From: JAABTL01 sp964465355
GTDB lineage: Bacteria > Deinococcota > Deinococci > Deinococcales > Trueperaceae
Direction of reading: 5' to 3'
DNA length: 24,773 bases
NCBI GenBank assembly: GCA_964465355.1
Contig: CAYXJZ010000046.1
Coordinates: 1 to 24,773, forward strand
The translations under genes and the position numbers were made by a program. The stretch's first letter is position 1; each line of letters starts with the position of its first letter. Below, in pieces: positions 7,576 through 14,660 of the stretch. The notes below the pieces were generated by a model. The model had not been told where the DNA came from and ran no database searches. It saw only the letters and a list, made by a program, of their open reading frames with translations.

Positions 7576-7613
7576 GGGAGTCAGGTCGGGCCGTTTGACC
7601 CGATACCGCTCCC
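7576..7613 (+). promoter_or_regulatory. Stem with symmetric 5x5 internal loop just upstream of rpsH
   Basis: GGGAG (7576-7580) pairs with CTCCC (7609-7613) and TCGGG (7586-7590) pairs with CCCGA (7599-7603). Between the two helices lies an internal loop of five bases on each side (TCAGG / TACCG), and the apical loop is eight bases. It ends 13 nt before the rpsH start codon, so it could occlude or be bound at the ribosome binding region. A ribosomal-protein-binding autoregulatory site is an inference; S8 is the natural candidate ligand because its gene follows. Confidence 0.5.
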
Positions 7614-7626
7614 AGAACGGAACCGA

Positions 7627-8025
7627 ATGCAGACAGATCCTGTTGCCGACATGCTGACGCGCATCCGCAACGCCGTGGCCATCGCCAACGCCAGCGTGGA
7701 CGTGCCCGCCAGCAACTTCAAGAAGGCGCTGGCCGAGGTGCTGGTGCGCGAGGGCTACCTCAAGTCCCTCGAGGTCGTCGAAGGCGAAGGCGGTCGTCCC
7801 GTCCTGCGCATCGGCCTCAAGTACGGGCCGCGCCGCAGCCCGATCATCCACTCGCTCAAGCGCATCTCCAAGCCCGGCCGTCGCGCCTACACCAAGGCCG
7901 GCCAAGTGCCCGTGGTGCGCGGTGGTCTCGGCATCGCCGTGATCTCCACCCCCCAGGGCCTGCTGGTCGACCGTGACGCCCGCCGCAAGAACGTCGGCGG
8001 CGAGGTCATCTGCGAGGTGTGGTGA
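7627..8025 (+). CDS. rpsH: 30S ribosomal protein S8
   Basis: Primary 16S rRNA-binding protein (helix 21) and, in E. coli, the translational repressor of the spc operon. The product is 132 residues from ATG 7627: MQTDPVADMLTRIRNAVAIANASVDVPASNFK, with the signature RGGLGIAVISTPQGLLVDRDARRKNVGGEVICEVW. The upstream sequence is open in frame back to 7522 but that stretch is the hairpin-rich gap and has no S8 similarity. No strong Shine-Dalgarno sequence is present (CGGAACCG), unusual for a gene not coupled to its upstream neighbour. Confidence 0.97.
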   Translation: MQTDPVADMLTRIRNAVAIANASVDVPASNFKKALAEVLVREGYLKSLEVVEGEGGRPVLRIGLKYGPRRSPIIHSLKRISKPGRRAYTKAGQVPVVRGGLGIAVISTPQGLLVDRDARRKNVGGEVICEVW

Positions 8026-8564
8026 TGAGTCGTATCGGACGTGCCCCCATCGCCCTGCCAAAGGGCGTCGAACTGAAGGTCAGCGAGGGCGCTGTGGCGG
8101 TCAAGGGTCCCAAGGGCAACCTTGACGTCGTCCTCAGCCCGCGCATGAAGGTCGTCGTCGAAGGCGCAGAGGTCAAGGTGGAGCGACCAAGCGACCACCG
8201 CGACGACCGCGCCCAGCACGGCCTCGCCCGCTCGCTCCTGGCCAACGCCATCACCGGTGTGACCGAGGGCTTCAGCAAGAACCTGGAGATCCATGGCGTC
8301 GGCTTCCGCTGCGTCATGAAGGGTTCCACCCTGGAACTGGCCCTCGGCTACTCGCACCCCGTGGTCATCGAGCCGCCCGCCGGCATCACCATCTCCGCGC
8401 CAGAGCCCACCAGGATCACGGTCTCCGGCATCGACAAGCAGCTGGTCGGCCAGGTGGCCGCCAACATCCGCGCCAAGCGCACCCCCGACAGCTACCACGG
8501 CAAGGGTGTGCGCTACCAAGGCGAGTACGTTCGCATCAAGCCCGGCAAGGCCGCGGCCCGATGA
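8025..8564 (+). CDS. rplF: 50S ribosomal protein L6
   Basis: 50S protein with two homologous domains next to the sarcin-ricin loop and GTPase centre. From ATG 8025 (TGATG overlap with rpsH) the product is 179 residues: MSRIGRAPIALPKGVEL, NLEIHGVGFRCVMKG in the middle and the C-terminal signature TPDSYHGKGVRYQGEYVRIKPGKAA. Two in-frame GTG codons just upstream (8019, 8022) are less likely starts. Confidence 0.97.
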   Translation: MSRIGRAPIALPKGVELKVSEGAVAVKGPKGNLDVVLSPRMKVVVEGAEVKVERPSDHRDDRAQHGLARSLLANAITGVTEGFSKNLEIHGVGFRCVMKGSTLELALGYSHPVVIEPPAGITISAPEPTRITVSGIDKQLVGQVAANIRAKRTPDSYHGKGVRYQGEYVRIKPGKAAAR

Positions 8565-8578
8565 GCGCAGGGAGCATG

Positions 8579-8926
8579 ATGAAGACCCTCACCGCCAAGG
8601 ATCGGCGCACCTTCCGCACCCGTCGGAGCATCAAACGCCCCGTGGCCACCGACCGCCTGCGGCTGACCGTGTTCCGCAGCAGCCGCTACATCTACGCCCA
8701 GATCATCGACGACACCAAGGGTGTCACGGTCGCGGAGGCCAACAGCAAGAGCCTGGCCGCCGCCGGCCGCAAGTCCGACCAGGCCAAGGCCGTCGGCCAG
8801 GCGCTCGCTGAGCGTGCCTTGGCTGCCGGCGTGCGCCGGGTGGTCTTCGATCGGGGTCCGAACCGCTTCCACGGCCGCGTCAAGGCGCTGGCCGAAGGGG
8901 CCCGCGAGGGAGGCCTGGAGTTCTGA
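8579..8926 (+). CDS. rplR: 50S ribosomal protein L18
   Basis: 5S rRNA-binding protein of the central protuberance. From ATG 8579 the product is 115 residues, MKTLTAKDRRTFRTRRSIKR, with the family core RLTVFRSSRYIYAQIIDDTKGVTVAEA and the C-terminal FDRGPNRFHGRVKALAEGAREGGLEF. Three start codons compete: 8561 (ATGA overlap with rplF), 8576 and 8579. I chose 8579 because AGGGAG ends four bases upstream and the N-terminus then fits homologues; the earlier start would add six residues. Confidence 0.96.
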   Translation: MKTLTAKDRRTFRTRRSIKRPVATDRLRLTVFRSSRYIYAQIIDDTKGVTVAEANSKSLAAAGRKSDQAKAVGQALAERALAAGVRRVVFDRGPNRFHGRVKALAEGAREGGLEF

Positions 8927-9399
8927 TGGCTGACACCGATTTCGAAGACAAGGTCATCTTCATCCGCCGCACCGCCAAGACCTACCAGGGCGGTCGCCGC
9001 TTCCGCTTCGGCGCCATGGTCGTCATCGGCGATCGCAACGGCCGCGTCGGCCTCGGCCTCGGCAAGGCCAAGGAAGTGCCGATCGCCGTCCAGAAAGGCC
9101 AGTACGTGGCCAGGCGCAACCTCATCGACGTGCCGATCGAGGAGCCGGGCACCATCCCCCACGAGGTGCTCGGCGCCCACGGCACCTCCTCCGTCATGCT
9201 CAAGCCGGCTGGCGCCGGCACAGGCGTGATCGCCGGCTCCGTGCCGCGCGCCATCGTCGAGCTGGCCGGCTACCGCAACCTGCTCACCAAGGAACTGGGC
9301 TCGCGCAACCAGACCAACGTCGCCTACGCCGTGATCGATGGCCTCAAGCAGCTCAAGACCTTCGAGGAGTCGAAGCGGGAGCGGGAGCAGGCCGAATGA
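8926..9399 (+). CDS. rpsE: 30S ribosomal protein S5
   Basis: 30S protein at the mRNA entry site involved in decoding accuracy. The 157-residue product has the double-stranded RNA-binding-like N-domain FEDKVIFIRRTAKTYQGGRR and RFRFGAMVVIGDRNGRVGLGLGKAKEV, the loop associated with spectinomycin sensitivity in other bacteria, then GTIPHEVLGAHG and GTGVIAGSVPRAIVELAGYRN. The start shares one base with the rplR stop and the end overlaps rpmD by four. Length is normal. Confidence 0.97.
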   Translation: MADTDFEDKVIFIRRTAKTYQGGRRFRFGAMVVIGDRNGRVGLGLGKAKEVPIAVQKGQYVARRNLIDVPIEEPGTIPHEVLGAHGTSSVMLKPAGAGTGVIAGSVPRAIVELAGYRNLLTKELGSRNQTNVAYAVIDGLKQLKTFEESKREREQAE

Positions 9400-9575
9400 A
9401 GATCAAGCTGGTGCGCTCCCTCATCGGGGTCAAGCATGACCAGCGTGCCACCGTGTACGCGCTCGGCCTACGCAAGACCGGCGACACCCGCGTGGTGGCC
9501 GACACCCCGGACGTGCGTGGCATGGTGAACAAGGTCGCCTACCTCCTGAAGATCGAAGGGCAGGACCCGTCGTGA
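9396..9575 (+). CDS. rpmD: 50S ribosomal protein L30
   Basis: Small 50S protein of 59 residues, MKIKLVRSLIGVKHDQRATV, then LGLRKTGDTRVVADTPDVRG and MVNKVAYLLKIEG, which fit the L30 family over its full length. It begins on an ATGA overlap with rpsE and ends on a GTGA overlap with rplO, both 4 nt, so it is translationally coupled on both sides. Its position between rpsE and rplO is the classical one. Confidence 0.95.
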   Translation: MKIKLVRSLIGVKHDQRATVYALGLRKTGDTRVVADTPDVRGMVNKVAYLLKIEGQDPS

Positions 9576-10138
9576 AACTCAACGAACTCAAGCCGGCCCC
9601 CGGCAGCAAGAAGAGCCGCCGCCGTGTCGGCCGCGGTCTAGGCAGCGGGCGCGGCAAGACCGCCGGCCGCGGCCAGAAGGGCCAGTCCAGCCGCTCCGGC
9701 TTCAGCCAGGGCGCCGGTTGGGAAGGCGGGCGCTCACGCCTGATCATGCGCCTGCCCAAGCGTGGCTTCAACAAGGTCAAGCTGGTCTTCCAGATCGTCA
9801 ACCTGCGTGACCTCTCGGTCTTCGAGGCCGGCAGCAGCATCGACGCCATCGACCTGGCCGCCGCCGGCCTCGTGCGGCACGCCGGTCGGCCCATCAAGCT
9901 GCTCGGCGACGGACCCTTGGAGGTCAACGGCCTGACCATCGAGGTCGACGCCGCCAGCCAAGGTGCCATCAACGCCGTGACCGCCGCCGGTGGCAGCGTC
10001 ATCGTGCCGGTGTTCGAGGAGGAGTCAACCTCTGATGATGCCGGTGTGTCCGCCGCTGACGCGGCGGACGTGCAAGCTGCCGCTCCAGCGGCGGCCGCCG
10101 GCGACGACGATTCAGCCGAAGCCCCGGAGACTGCCTGA
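9572..10138 (+). CDS. rplO: 50S ribosomal protein L15 with acidic Ala-rich C-terminal tail
   Basis: Late-assembling 50S protein. From GTG 9572 the product is 188 residues. The basic glycine-rich N-terminal arm (KKSRRRVGRGLGSGRGKTAGRGQKG) and the domain signature around AAGGSVIVPV are typical. The family is normally about 145-150 residues; here a tail of roughly 38 residues follows, from FEEESTSDDAGVSAADAAD to DDDSAEAPETA, strongly acidic and alanine-rich. This is opposite in charge to most ribosomal protein tails. No frameshift or in-frame stop is seen; the next gene starts on its stop codon. Confidence 0.96.
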   Translation: MKLNELKPAPGSKKSRRRVGRGLGSGRGKTAGRGQKGQSSRSGFSQGAGWEGGRSRLIMRLPKRGFNKVKLVFQIVNLRDLSVFEAGSSIDAIDLAAAGLVRHAGRPIKLLGDGPLEVNGLTIEVDAASQGAINAVTAAGGSVIVPVFEEESTSDDAGVSAADAADVQAAAPAAAAGDDDSAEAPETA

Positions 10139-11457
10139 TGCTCGCCGCCTTTCGGAATGCCCTGGTCATTCCGGACCTGCGGAACAAGCTGCTGATCACC
10201 ATCGGCCTGCTGTCGGCCTACCGGCTGCTGGTCTTCATCCCCACGCCCGGCATCGACATCGAGCTGCTGCGCCAGGGGGCCTTCGGGCAGGGCGACGTCT
10301 TCACCCTGCTGAACTTCATCTCCGGCGGCAACTTCGAGGTCTTCTCGATCGCGGCGCTCGGCGTCATCCCCTACATCACATCGAGCATCATCATGCAGCT
10401 GCTCACCGCCACCTACCCCCCCTTGGAGAAGCTCTCCAAGGAGGGGGAGGAAGGCCGCAAGAAGATCACCCAGTTCACCCGCTACGGCGCCATCGCCCTC
10501 GGCGCCGTGCAGTCGGTGTTCCTGGCCGTGGCGCTGCTCGGCAACTCGGGTGCGCTCAAGGTGGGCTGGTCCAACGGGCCCTTCTTCTGGTTCGTGGTCC
10601 TCGTGACCCAGGTGGCCGGCATCGCGGTGGTCATGTGGCTGGGGGAGAAGATCACCGAGCACGGCATCGGCAACGGCATCTCGCTGATCATCTACGCCGG
10701 CATCGTGGCCTCCTTCCCGTCGGCGCTCGGCCAGCAGTTCGCCCTCATCAGCCGCGGGGAGTCCAACGTCTTCGGCTTGATCATCTTCTTCGCCCTGCTC
10801 ATCGTGGCCATCTCCGGGATGGTCATGGTTCAGCAGGCCGAGCGAAGGATCCCGGTGCAGTACGCCCGCAAGGTGGTGGGCCGCAAGGTCATGGGTGGCC
10901 AGTCCACCTACATCCCGCTGCGGCTGAACGCCGCCGGCGTGATCCCGATCATCTTCGCGGTGTCGATCATGGTCCTGCCGCAGACGCTGATCGGCGCCTT
11001 CCCCAACGTGGCATGGCTGCAGGCCATCGGCGCCTGGTTCAACCCGGCCCAGTGGCAGGGGCTCGTGCTGTCGACGCTGCTCATCATGGGCTTCACCTAC
11101 TTCTACACCCAGATCAGCTTCGACCCGCGGCGCATCTCCGAGAACCTGCGCGAGTACGGCGGCTTCGTTCCCGGGGTTCGCCCAGGACAGCCGACCACCG
11201 AGCATCTGGCCCGCATCACCGGACGCATCACCCTCTGGGGTGCGCTCTTCCTCGGCATGGTCAACGCCCTGCCCCAGGCGCTCTCCTGGATCACCGGCGC
11301 AGGCCAGCTCACCATGGTGTTCTCCGGTATCAGCCTGCTGATCATGGTCGGCGTGTCGCTCGACACGCTGCGCCAGCTCGAGTCGCAGCTGATGATGCGG
11401 CACTATGAGGGCTTCGTCTCCAAGGGCCGCATCCGCGGCCGTGGGAGGCGCTTCTGA
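10138..11457 (+). CDS. secY: Protein translocase channel subunit SecY
   Basis: Central pore of the Sec translocon in the cytoplasmic membrane, working with SecE, SecG and SecA. The 439-residue product has about ten hydrophobic segments, the first at residues 16-38 (LLITIGLLSAYRLLVFIPTPG). The cytosolic loop RRIPVQYARKVVGRKVMGGQ and following NAAGVIPIIFA (TM7) are signature SecY sequence, as is FDPRRISENLREYGGFVPGVRPG in the loop that contacts SecA and the ribosome. Start and stop each overlap neighbours by one base (TGATG), coupling it to rplO and adk. Confidence 0.98.
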   Translation: MLAAFRNALVIPDLRNKLLITIGLLSAYRLLVFIPTPGIDIELLRQGAFGQGDVFTLLNFISGGNFEVFSIAALGVIPYITSSIIMQLLTATYPPLEKLSKEGEEGRKKITQFTRYGAIALGAVQSVFLAVALLGNSGALKVGWSNGPFFWFVVLVTQVAGIAVVMWLGEKITEHGIGNGISLIIYAGIVASFPSALGQQFALISRGESNVFGLIIFFALLIVAISGMVMVQQAERRIPVQYARKVVGRKVMGGQSTYIPLRLNAAGVIPIIFAVSIMVLPQTLIGAFPNVAWLQAIGAWFNPAQWQGLVLSTLLIMGFTYFYTQISFDPRRISENLREYGGFVPGVRPGQPTTEHLARITGRITLWGALFLGMVNALPQALSWITGAGQLTMVFSGISLLIMVGVSLDTLRQLESQLMMRHYEGFVSKGRIRGRGRRF

Positions 11458-12047
11458 TGCAGAGCGAGACCGCTGCTGGGGACGCGGTGGAGGTGGTGCT
11501 GCTCATGGGACCTCCAGGAGCAGGCAAAGGCACCCAGGCCACCCGCTTGGCGGCCGAGCGTGGCCTGACCAAGCTCTCCACCGGCGACATGCTGCGGGCA
11601 CACGTGGTGGCAGGCACCGAGCTCGGGCGCGAAGCCAAGAGCTTCATGGACGCAGGCGAGCTGGTGCCTGACGAGGTCCTCATCGGCATGGTCCGCAGCG
11701 AGCTGACCAAGGCCAGCGTCCTGCGCTTCCTGCTCGACGGCTTCCCCCGCACCCCGGTGCAGGCGGCCGCGCTCGACGCCTTGCTGGCCGAGCTCGGCGG
11801 CAGTGTGACCCGTGCGGTCGCGCTGGAGGTGCCCGACGACGAGCTGGTGCAGCGACTGTTGCTGCGGGCCGTGGAGGAAGGTCGCTCGGACGACGGCGAG
11901 GACGTCATCCGCAACCGCATGACCGTCTACCACAGCCAGACCAAGCCGCTCATCGACTACTACGAAGGCCAAGGCAAGCTGGCGCACGTCGACGGTCTCG
12001 GCTCCGTGCCGGATGTCAGCGCGCGTCTGCGGGCGGTGCTGCCTTGA
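11457..12047 (+). CDS. adk: Adenylate kinase, short-LID form
   Basis: Converts ATP + AMP to 2 ADP in the cytoplasm. The 196-residue product has the P-loop GPPGAGKGTQA near residues 18-28, the AMP-binding STGDMLR block, and DGFPRTPVQA. The LID segment between the conserved arginines is short (AVEEGRSDDGEDVIRNRM), lacking the four-cysteine zinc-binding lid of long forms. The N-terminus is about ten residues longer than usual before the P-loop strand. It starts on the secY stop (TGATG) and ends in a TTGA overlap with map. Confidence 0.97.
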   Translation: MQSETAAGDAVEVVLLMGPPGAGKGTQATRLAAERGLTKLSTGDMLRAHVVAGTELGREAKSFMDAGELVPDEVLIGMVRSELTKASVLRFLLDGFPRTPVQAAALDALLAELGGSVTRAVALEVPDDELVQRLLLRAVEEGRSDDGEDVIRNRMTVYHSQTKPLIDYYEGQGKLAHVDGLGSVPDVSARLRAVLP

Positions 12048-12829
12048 TCCAGCTCAAGCGCAGGGCGGAACTGGAGATCATGGCCGAGGCGGCCCAGATC
12101 AACCGGGAGGCCTTGGAGCTGGTGCGTGACGCCGTGGACGTGGGTGTCACCACCGCCGAGTTGAACGCCATCGCAGAAGATGCTATCCTCTCGCGCGGCG
12201 GTCGCCCGGCCTGGAAGGGCTACAACGGCTACCCCGCGACACTGTGCACGTCGGTGAACGAGGTGGTCGTCCACGGCATTCCGGACGATCGCCCGCTTCG
12301 TTCTGGCGACATCGTGTCCGTTGATATCGGTACCTTCTACCAGGGCTTCGCGGCCGATCAGGCCCTCACCTTCCCGGTGGGCGAAGTCTCTGAGGAGGCG
12401 CGCCGCCTCATCGATGCCACCGAGCGTTCCTTGCAGGCGGGCATCGAAGCGGCGCAAGCAGGCAAGCGGCTAGGCGACGTTTCCGCGGCCATTCAGGGCG
12501 TCGTCGAGGCTGCAGGTTTCTGGGTCGTTCGGGAATTCGTGGGGCACGGCATCGGTCGTGAGATCCACGAAGGCCCGGAGGTGCCCAACTACGGTAGGGC
12601 CGGCACCGGCCCCATCCTGCGTCCTGGCTTGGTCCTGGCCATCGAACCGATGGTCGCCGCCCGCTCCACCCGGGTGGTCGTCCTGGACGACGGCTGGACG
12701 GCTCCCACCGCGGACGGCTCGCTCGCCGCGCACGTGGAGCACACGGTGGCCATCACCGACGATGGCCCCTGGGTGCTCACCGCTCATCCAGACCGGGCCC
12801 CGCAACGCGCGGCGGCCCCCAGGAGGTAG
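12044..12829 (+). CDS. map: Methionine aminopeptidase, type I
   Basis: Removes the N-terminal methionine from nascent proteins; a two-metal hydrolase. From a TTG start (12044, overlapping the adk stop as TTGA) the product is 261 residues, MIQLKRRAELEIMAEAAQINREAL, matching the family N-terminus; the first ATG, at 12080, would remove conserved residues. Metal ligands are all present: Asp in SVDIG and AADQA, His in VGHGIGREIHEGP, Glu in AIEPMV and Glu in HVEHTVAIT, plus the catalytic His in NEVVVHGIPD. The AGGAGG in its last codons is the ribosome binding site for infA. Confidence 0.96.
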   Translation: MIQLKRRAELEIMAEAAQINREALELVRDAVDVGVTTAELNAIAEDAILSRGGRPAWKGYNGYPATLCTSVNEVVVHGIPDDRPLRSGDIVSVDIGTFYQGFAADQALTFPVGEVSEEARRLIDATERSLQAGIEAAQAGKRLGDVSAAIQGVVEAAGFWVVREFVGHGIGREIHEGPEVPNYGRAGTGPILRPGLVLAIEPMVAARSTRVVVLDDGWTAPTADGSLAAHVEHTVAITDDGPWVLTAHPDRAPQRAAAPRR

Positions 12830-12831
12830 GC

Positions 12832-13092
12832 ATGGCGCGACGACGTCTCGGACCCCCGCGGCAGCGCCGAGAGGAAGAAACGACGCAGGACACCATCCGC
12901 ACGGAAGGTGTCGTGCTCGAGGCGCGACCCAACACGACCTTCTTGGTCCAGTTGGACGCCGGACCCGAGATCCTCGCCCACGTGGGCGGGAAGATGCGCC
13001 GGCACTACATCCGAATCCTCCCGGGCGACCGGGTGGTCATCGAGATCAGCACCTACGACCCGGAAAAGGGTCGGATCGTCTACCGGAAGTAA
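12832..13092 (+). CDS. infA: Translation initiation factor IF-1 with Arg-rich N-terminal extension
   Basis: OB-fold factor that occupies the 30S A site during initiation. The core DTIRTEGVVLEARPNTTFLVQL through GKMRRHYIRILPGDRVVIEI to GRIVYRK is canonical. At 86 residues it is about 14 longer than the usual 72, because MARRRLGPPRQRREEETTQ precedes the core where most homologues have only MAKE. There is no alternative start between the extension and the core, and AGGAGG lies five bases before ATG 12832, so the extension appears real. Confidence 0.96.
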   Translation: MARRRLGPPRQRREEETTQDTIRTEGVVLEARPNTTFLVQLDAGPEILAHVGGKMRRHYIRILPGDRVVIEISTYDPEKGRIVYRK

Positions 13093-13103
13093 GGGGACAG
13101 CAG

Positions 13104-13220
13104 ATGAAGGTACGCTCCTCCGTCAAGAAGATGTCAGCCGACGACAAGATCATCCGCCGTCACGGGAAGGTCTACGTCATCAACAAGAAGAACCCCAAGC
13201 ACAAGCAGAGGCAGGGCTGA
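13104..13220 (+). CDS. rpmJ: 50S ribosomal protein L36 lacking the zinc ribbon cysteines
   Basis: Smallest 50S protein, normally 37 residues with a zinc site made of three Cys and one His. This 38-residue product, MKVRSSVKKMSADDKIIRRH followed by GKVYVINKKNPKHKQRQG, aligns end to end with L36, but Cys11, Cys14 and Cys27 are Ser, Asp and Asn and one residue is inserted near position 28. The rRNA-binding basic positions are kept. An AAGGGGAC sequence upstream of ATG 13104 is a weak ribosome binding site. Context (infA-rpmJ-rpsM) confirms identity. Confidence 0.96.
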   Translation: MKVRSSVKKMSADDKIIRRHGKVYVINKKNPKHKQRQG

Positions 13221-13223
13221 GCC

Positions 13224-13604
13224 GTGGCACGCATCTCCGGTGTCGACCTGCCGCGCGAGAAGCGCATCGAGCACGCCCTGCCCTACATCTACGGCGTGGG
13301 CCTGACCCGTTCGCAGCAGATCCTGGCCGAGGCAGGCGTCGACCCCGACATCCGGGTCAAGGACCTGGCCGAGGTCGACGTCATCAAGATCCGCGAGATC
13401 ATCGACCGCAGCTTCAAGGTCGAGGGTGACCTGCGTCGCGAGGTGCAGCTCAACATCAAGCGCCTCATGGACATCGGCTGCTACCGCGGCCTGCGTCACC
13501 GCCGTGGGCTGCCCGTCCGGGGTCAGTCGACCAAGACCAACGCCCGCACCCGCAAGGGTCCGCGCCGCACCGTCGCCGGTAAGAAGAAGGCGCCGAGGAA
13601 GTAA
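13224..13604 (+). CDS. rpsM: 30S ribosomal protein S13
   Basis: 30S head protein forming bridges B1a and B1b and touching P-site tRNA with its tail. From GTG 13224 the product is 126 residues: MARISGVDLPREKRIEHALPYIYGVGLT, helix-two-turn-helix core, then the signature YRGLRHRRGLPVRGQSTKTNARTRKGPRRTV and a lysine/arginine-rich tail. It starts 3 nt after rpmJ. Length matches Thermus-type S13. Confidence 0.97.
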   Translation: MARISGVDLPREKRIEHALPYIYGVGLTRSQQILAEAGVDPDIRVKDLAEVDVIKIREIIDRSFKVEGDLRREVQLNIKRLMDIGCYRGLRHRRGLPVRGQSTKTNARTRKGPRRTVAGKKKAPRK

Positions 13605-13617
13605 GGGACCCTGAACC

Positions 13618-14007
13618 ATGGCGAAGCCCACCAAATCCACCAAGAAGCGCGTCAAGCGATCGATCGCCGAAGGCAAGGCCTTCATCCACGCCAGCTACAA
13701 CAACACCATCGTCACCATCACCGACATGGACGGCAACACCGTTGCCTGGTCCTCCTCGGGCTCGATCGGTTACAAGGGCTCCAAGAAGGGCACGCCATAC
13801 GCCGCCCAGCTGGCTGCCGCCGACGCCACCCGCAAGGCTCAGAACCTGGGCCTCAGCCAACTCGACATCGTCATCCGTGGCACGGGCTCGGGGCGCGAGC
13901 AAGCGATCCGCTCCATCCAAGCCACCGGTGTGAACGTGCGCACCATCATCGACGACACCCCCACCCCGCACAACGGTTGCCGCCCGCGCAAGCGCAAGCT
14001 GCGCTGA
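13618..14007 (+). CDS. rpsK: 30S ribosomal protein S11
   Basis: Platform protein of the 30S subunit next to the E-site mRNA. The 129-residue product contains AFIHASYNNTIVTITDMDGN, SSSGSIGYKGSKKGTPYAAQLAA and the C-terminal signature DDTPTPHNGCRPRKRKLR, including the Asn-Gly site that is converted to isoaspartate in some bacteria. It follows rpsM by 13 nt with AAGGGAC upstream. Confidence 0.98.
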   Translation: MAKPTKSTKKRVKRSIAEGKAFIHASYNNTIVTITDMDGNTVAWSSSGSIGYKGSKKGTPYAAQLAAADATRKAQNLGLSQLDIVIRGTGSGREQAIRSIQATGVNVRTIIDDTPTPHNGCRPRKRKLR

Positions 14008-14025
14008 TCGGACGAAGGAGTCAGC

Positions 14026-14643
14026 ATGGGAAGATATAGAGGCCCGGTCGTCAAGATCAGCCGTCGTGAGGGGGTCAACCTCACCGAGTCGCCCAAGGTT
14101 CAGAAGTACATGGAGCGCCACCCCTACCCTCCGGGGCAGCACGGTCAGCGTCGCCGCCGGAAGCCGTCGGACTACGCGGTCCGTCTGCGTGAGAAGCAGA
14201 AGCTGCGCTTCTACTACAACATGAGCGAGAAGCAGTTCCGGAACCTCTTCGACGAGGCGACCAAGAAGACCGGCGCCACCGGACAGGTCTTCCTCCAGCT
14301 GCTGGAGTCGCGTCTCGACAACGTGGTGTACCGGCTCGGCATCGCCTCCACCCGCAGGCAGGCGCGGCAGTTCGTGGCCCACGGCCACATCGACGTCAAC
14401 GGCAAGCGCGTCGACATCCCCTCCTACCGGGTCAGCCCCGGCGACGAAGTCTCGGTGCACGCCACCGCGCGCAAGCTCGACTTCATCAAGGAGAACGTCG
14501 AGAGCCGCAAGCGTGGCCGCATGCTGCCTTGGCTGGAGTTCGACGCGGAAACGCTCAAAGGGACCTTCAAGCGTCTGCCGTCGCGCGAGGACATCGTCGT
14601 GCCGGTCAACGAGCTTCAGGTCATCGAGTACTACTCTCGTTGA
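14026..14643 (+). CDS. rpsD: 30S ribosomal protein S4, cysteine-free N-terminal form
   Basis: Primary 16S rRNA-binding protein; with S5 it affects decoding accuracy, and it has an S4 RNA-binding domain (LDNVVYRLGIASTRRQARQF, about residues 98-117). The 205-residue protein begins MGRYRGPVVKISRREGVNL; in zinc-containing S4, positions 9 and 12 are Cys and a second Cys pair precedes MERRPYPPGQHG. Here they are Val and Ser, and the second pair is missing through a short deletion (TESPKVQKYMERHPYPPGQHG). AAGGAG gives a good ribosome binding site before ATG 14026. Confidence 0.97.
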   Translation: MGRYRGPVVKISRREGVNLTESPKVQKYMERHPYPPGQHGQRRRRKPSDYAVRLREKQKLRFYYNMSEKQFRNLFDEATKKTGATGQVFLQLLESRLDNVVYRLGIASTRRQARQFVAHGHIDVNGKRVDIPSYRVSPGDEVSVHATARKLDFIKENVESRKRGRMLPWLEFDAETLKGTFKRLPSREDIVVPVNELQVIEYYSR

Positions 14644-14660
14644 TCGGCGAGGAGACCACG

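Noticed and set aside
7522..7626. In-frame upstream extension of rpsH
   Set aside because: The extra 35 residues have no S8 similarity and derive from hairpin-forming intergenic sequence; ATG 7627 gives the family-standard N-terminus.
9430..11403. 657-codon open frame on the minus strand
   Set aside because: Antisense to rpmD, rplO and secY, composition Glu/Asp/His/Gly-rich with no recognisable domain; a GC-rich shadow.
13104..13220. rpmJ as a pseudogene because its zinc residues are missing
   Set aside because: The full length, basic residues and operon position are intact, and S14 and S4 show the same cysteine loss, so a functional zinc-free form is more likely.
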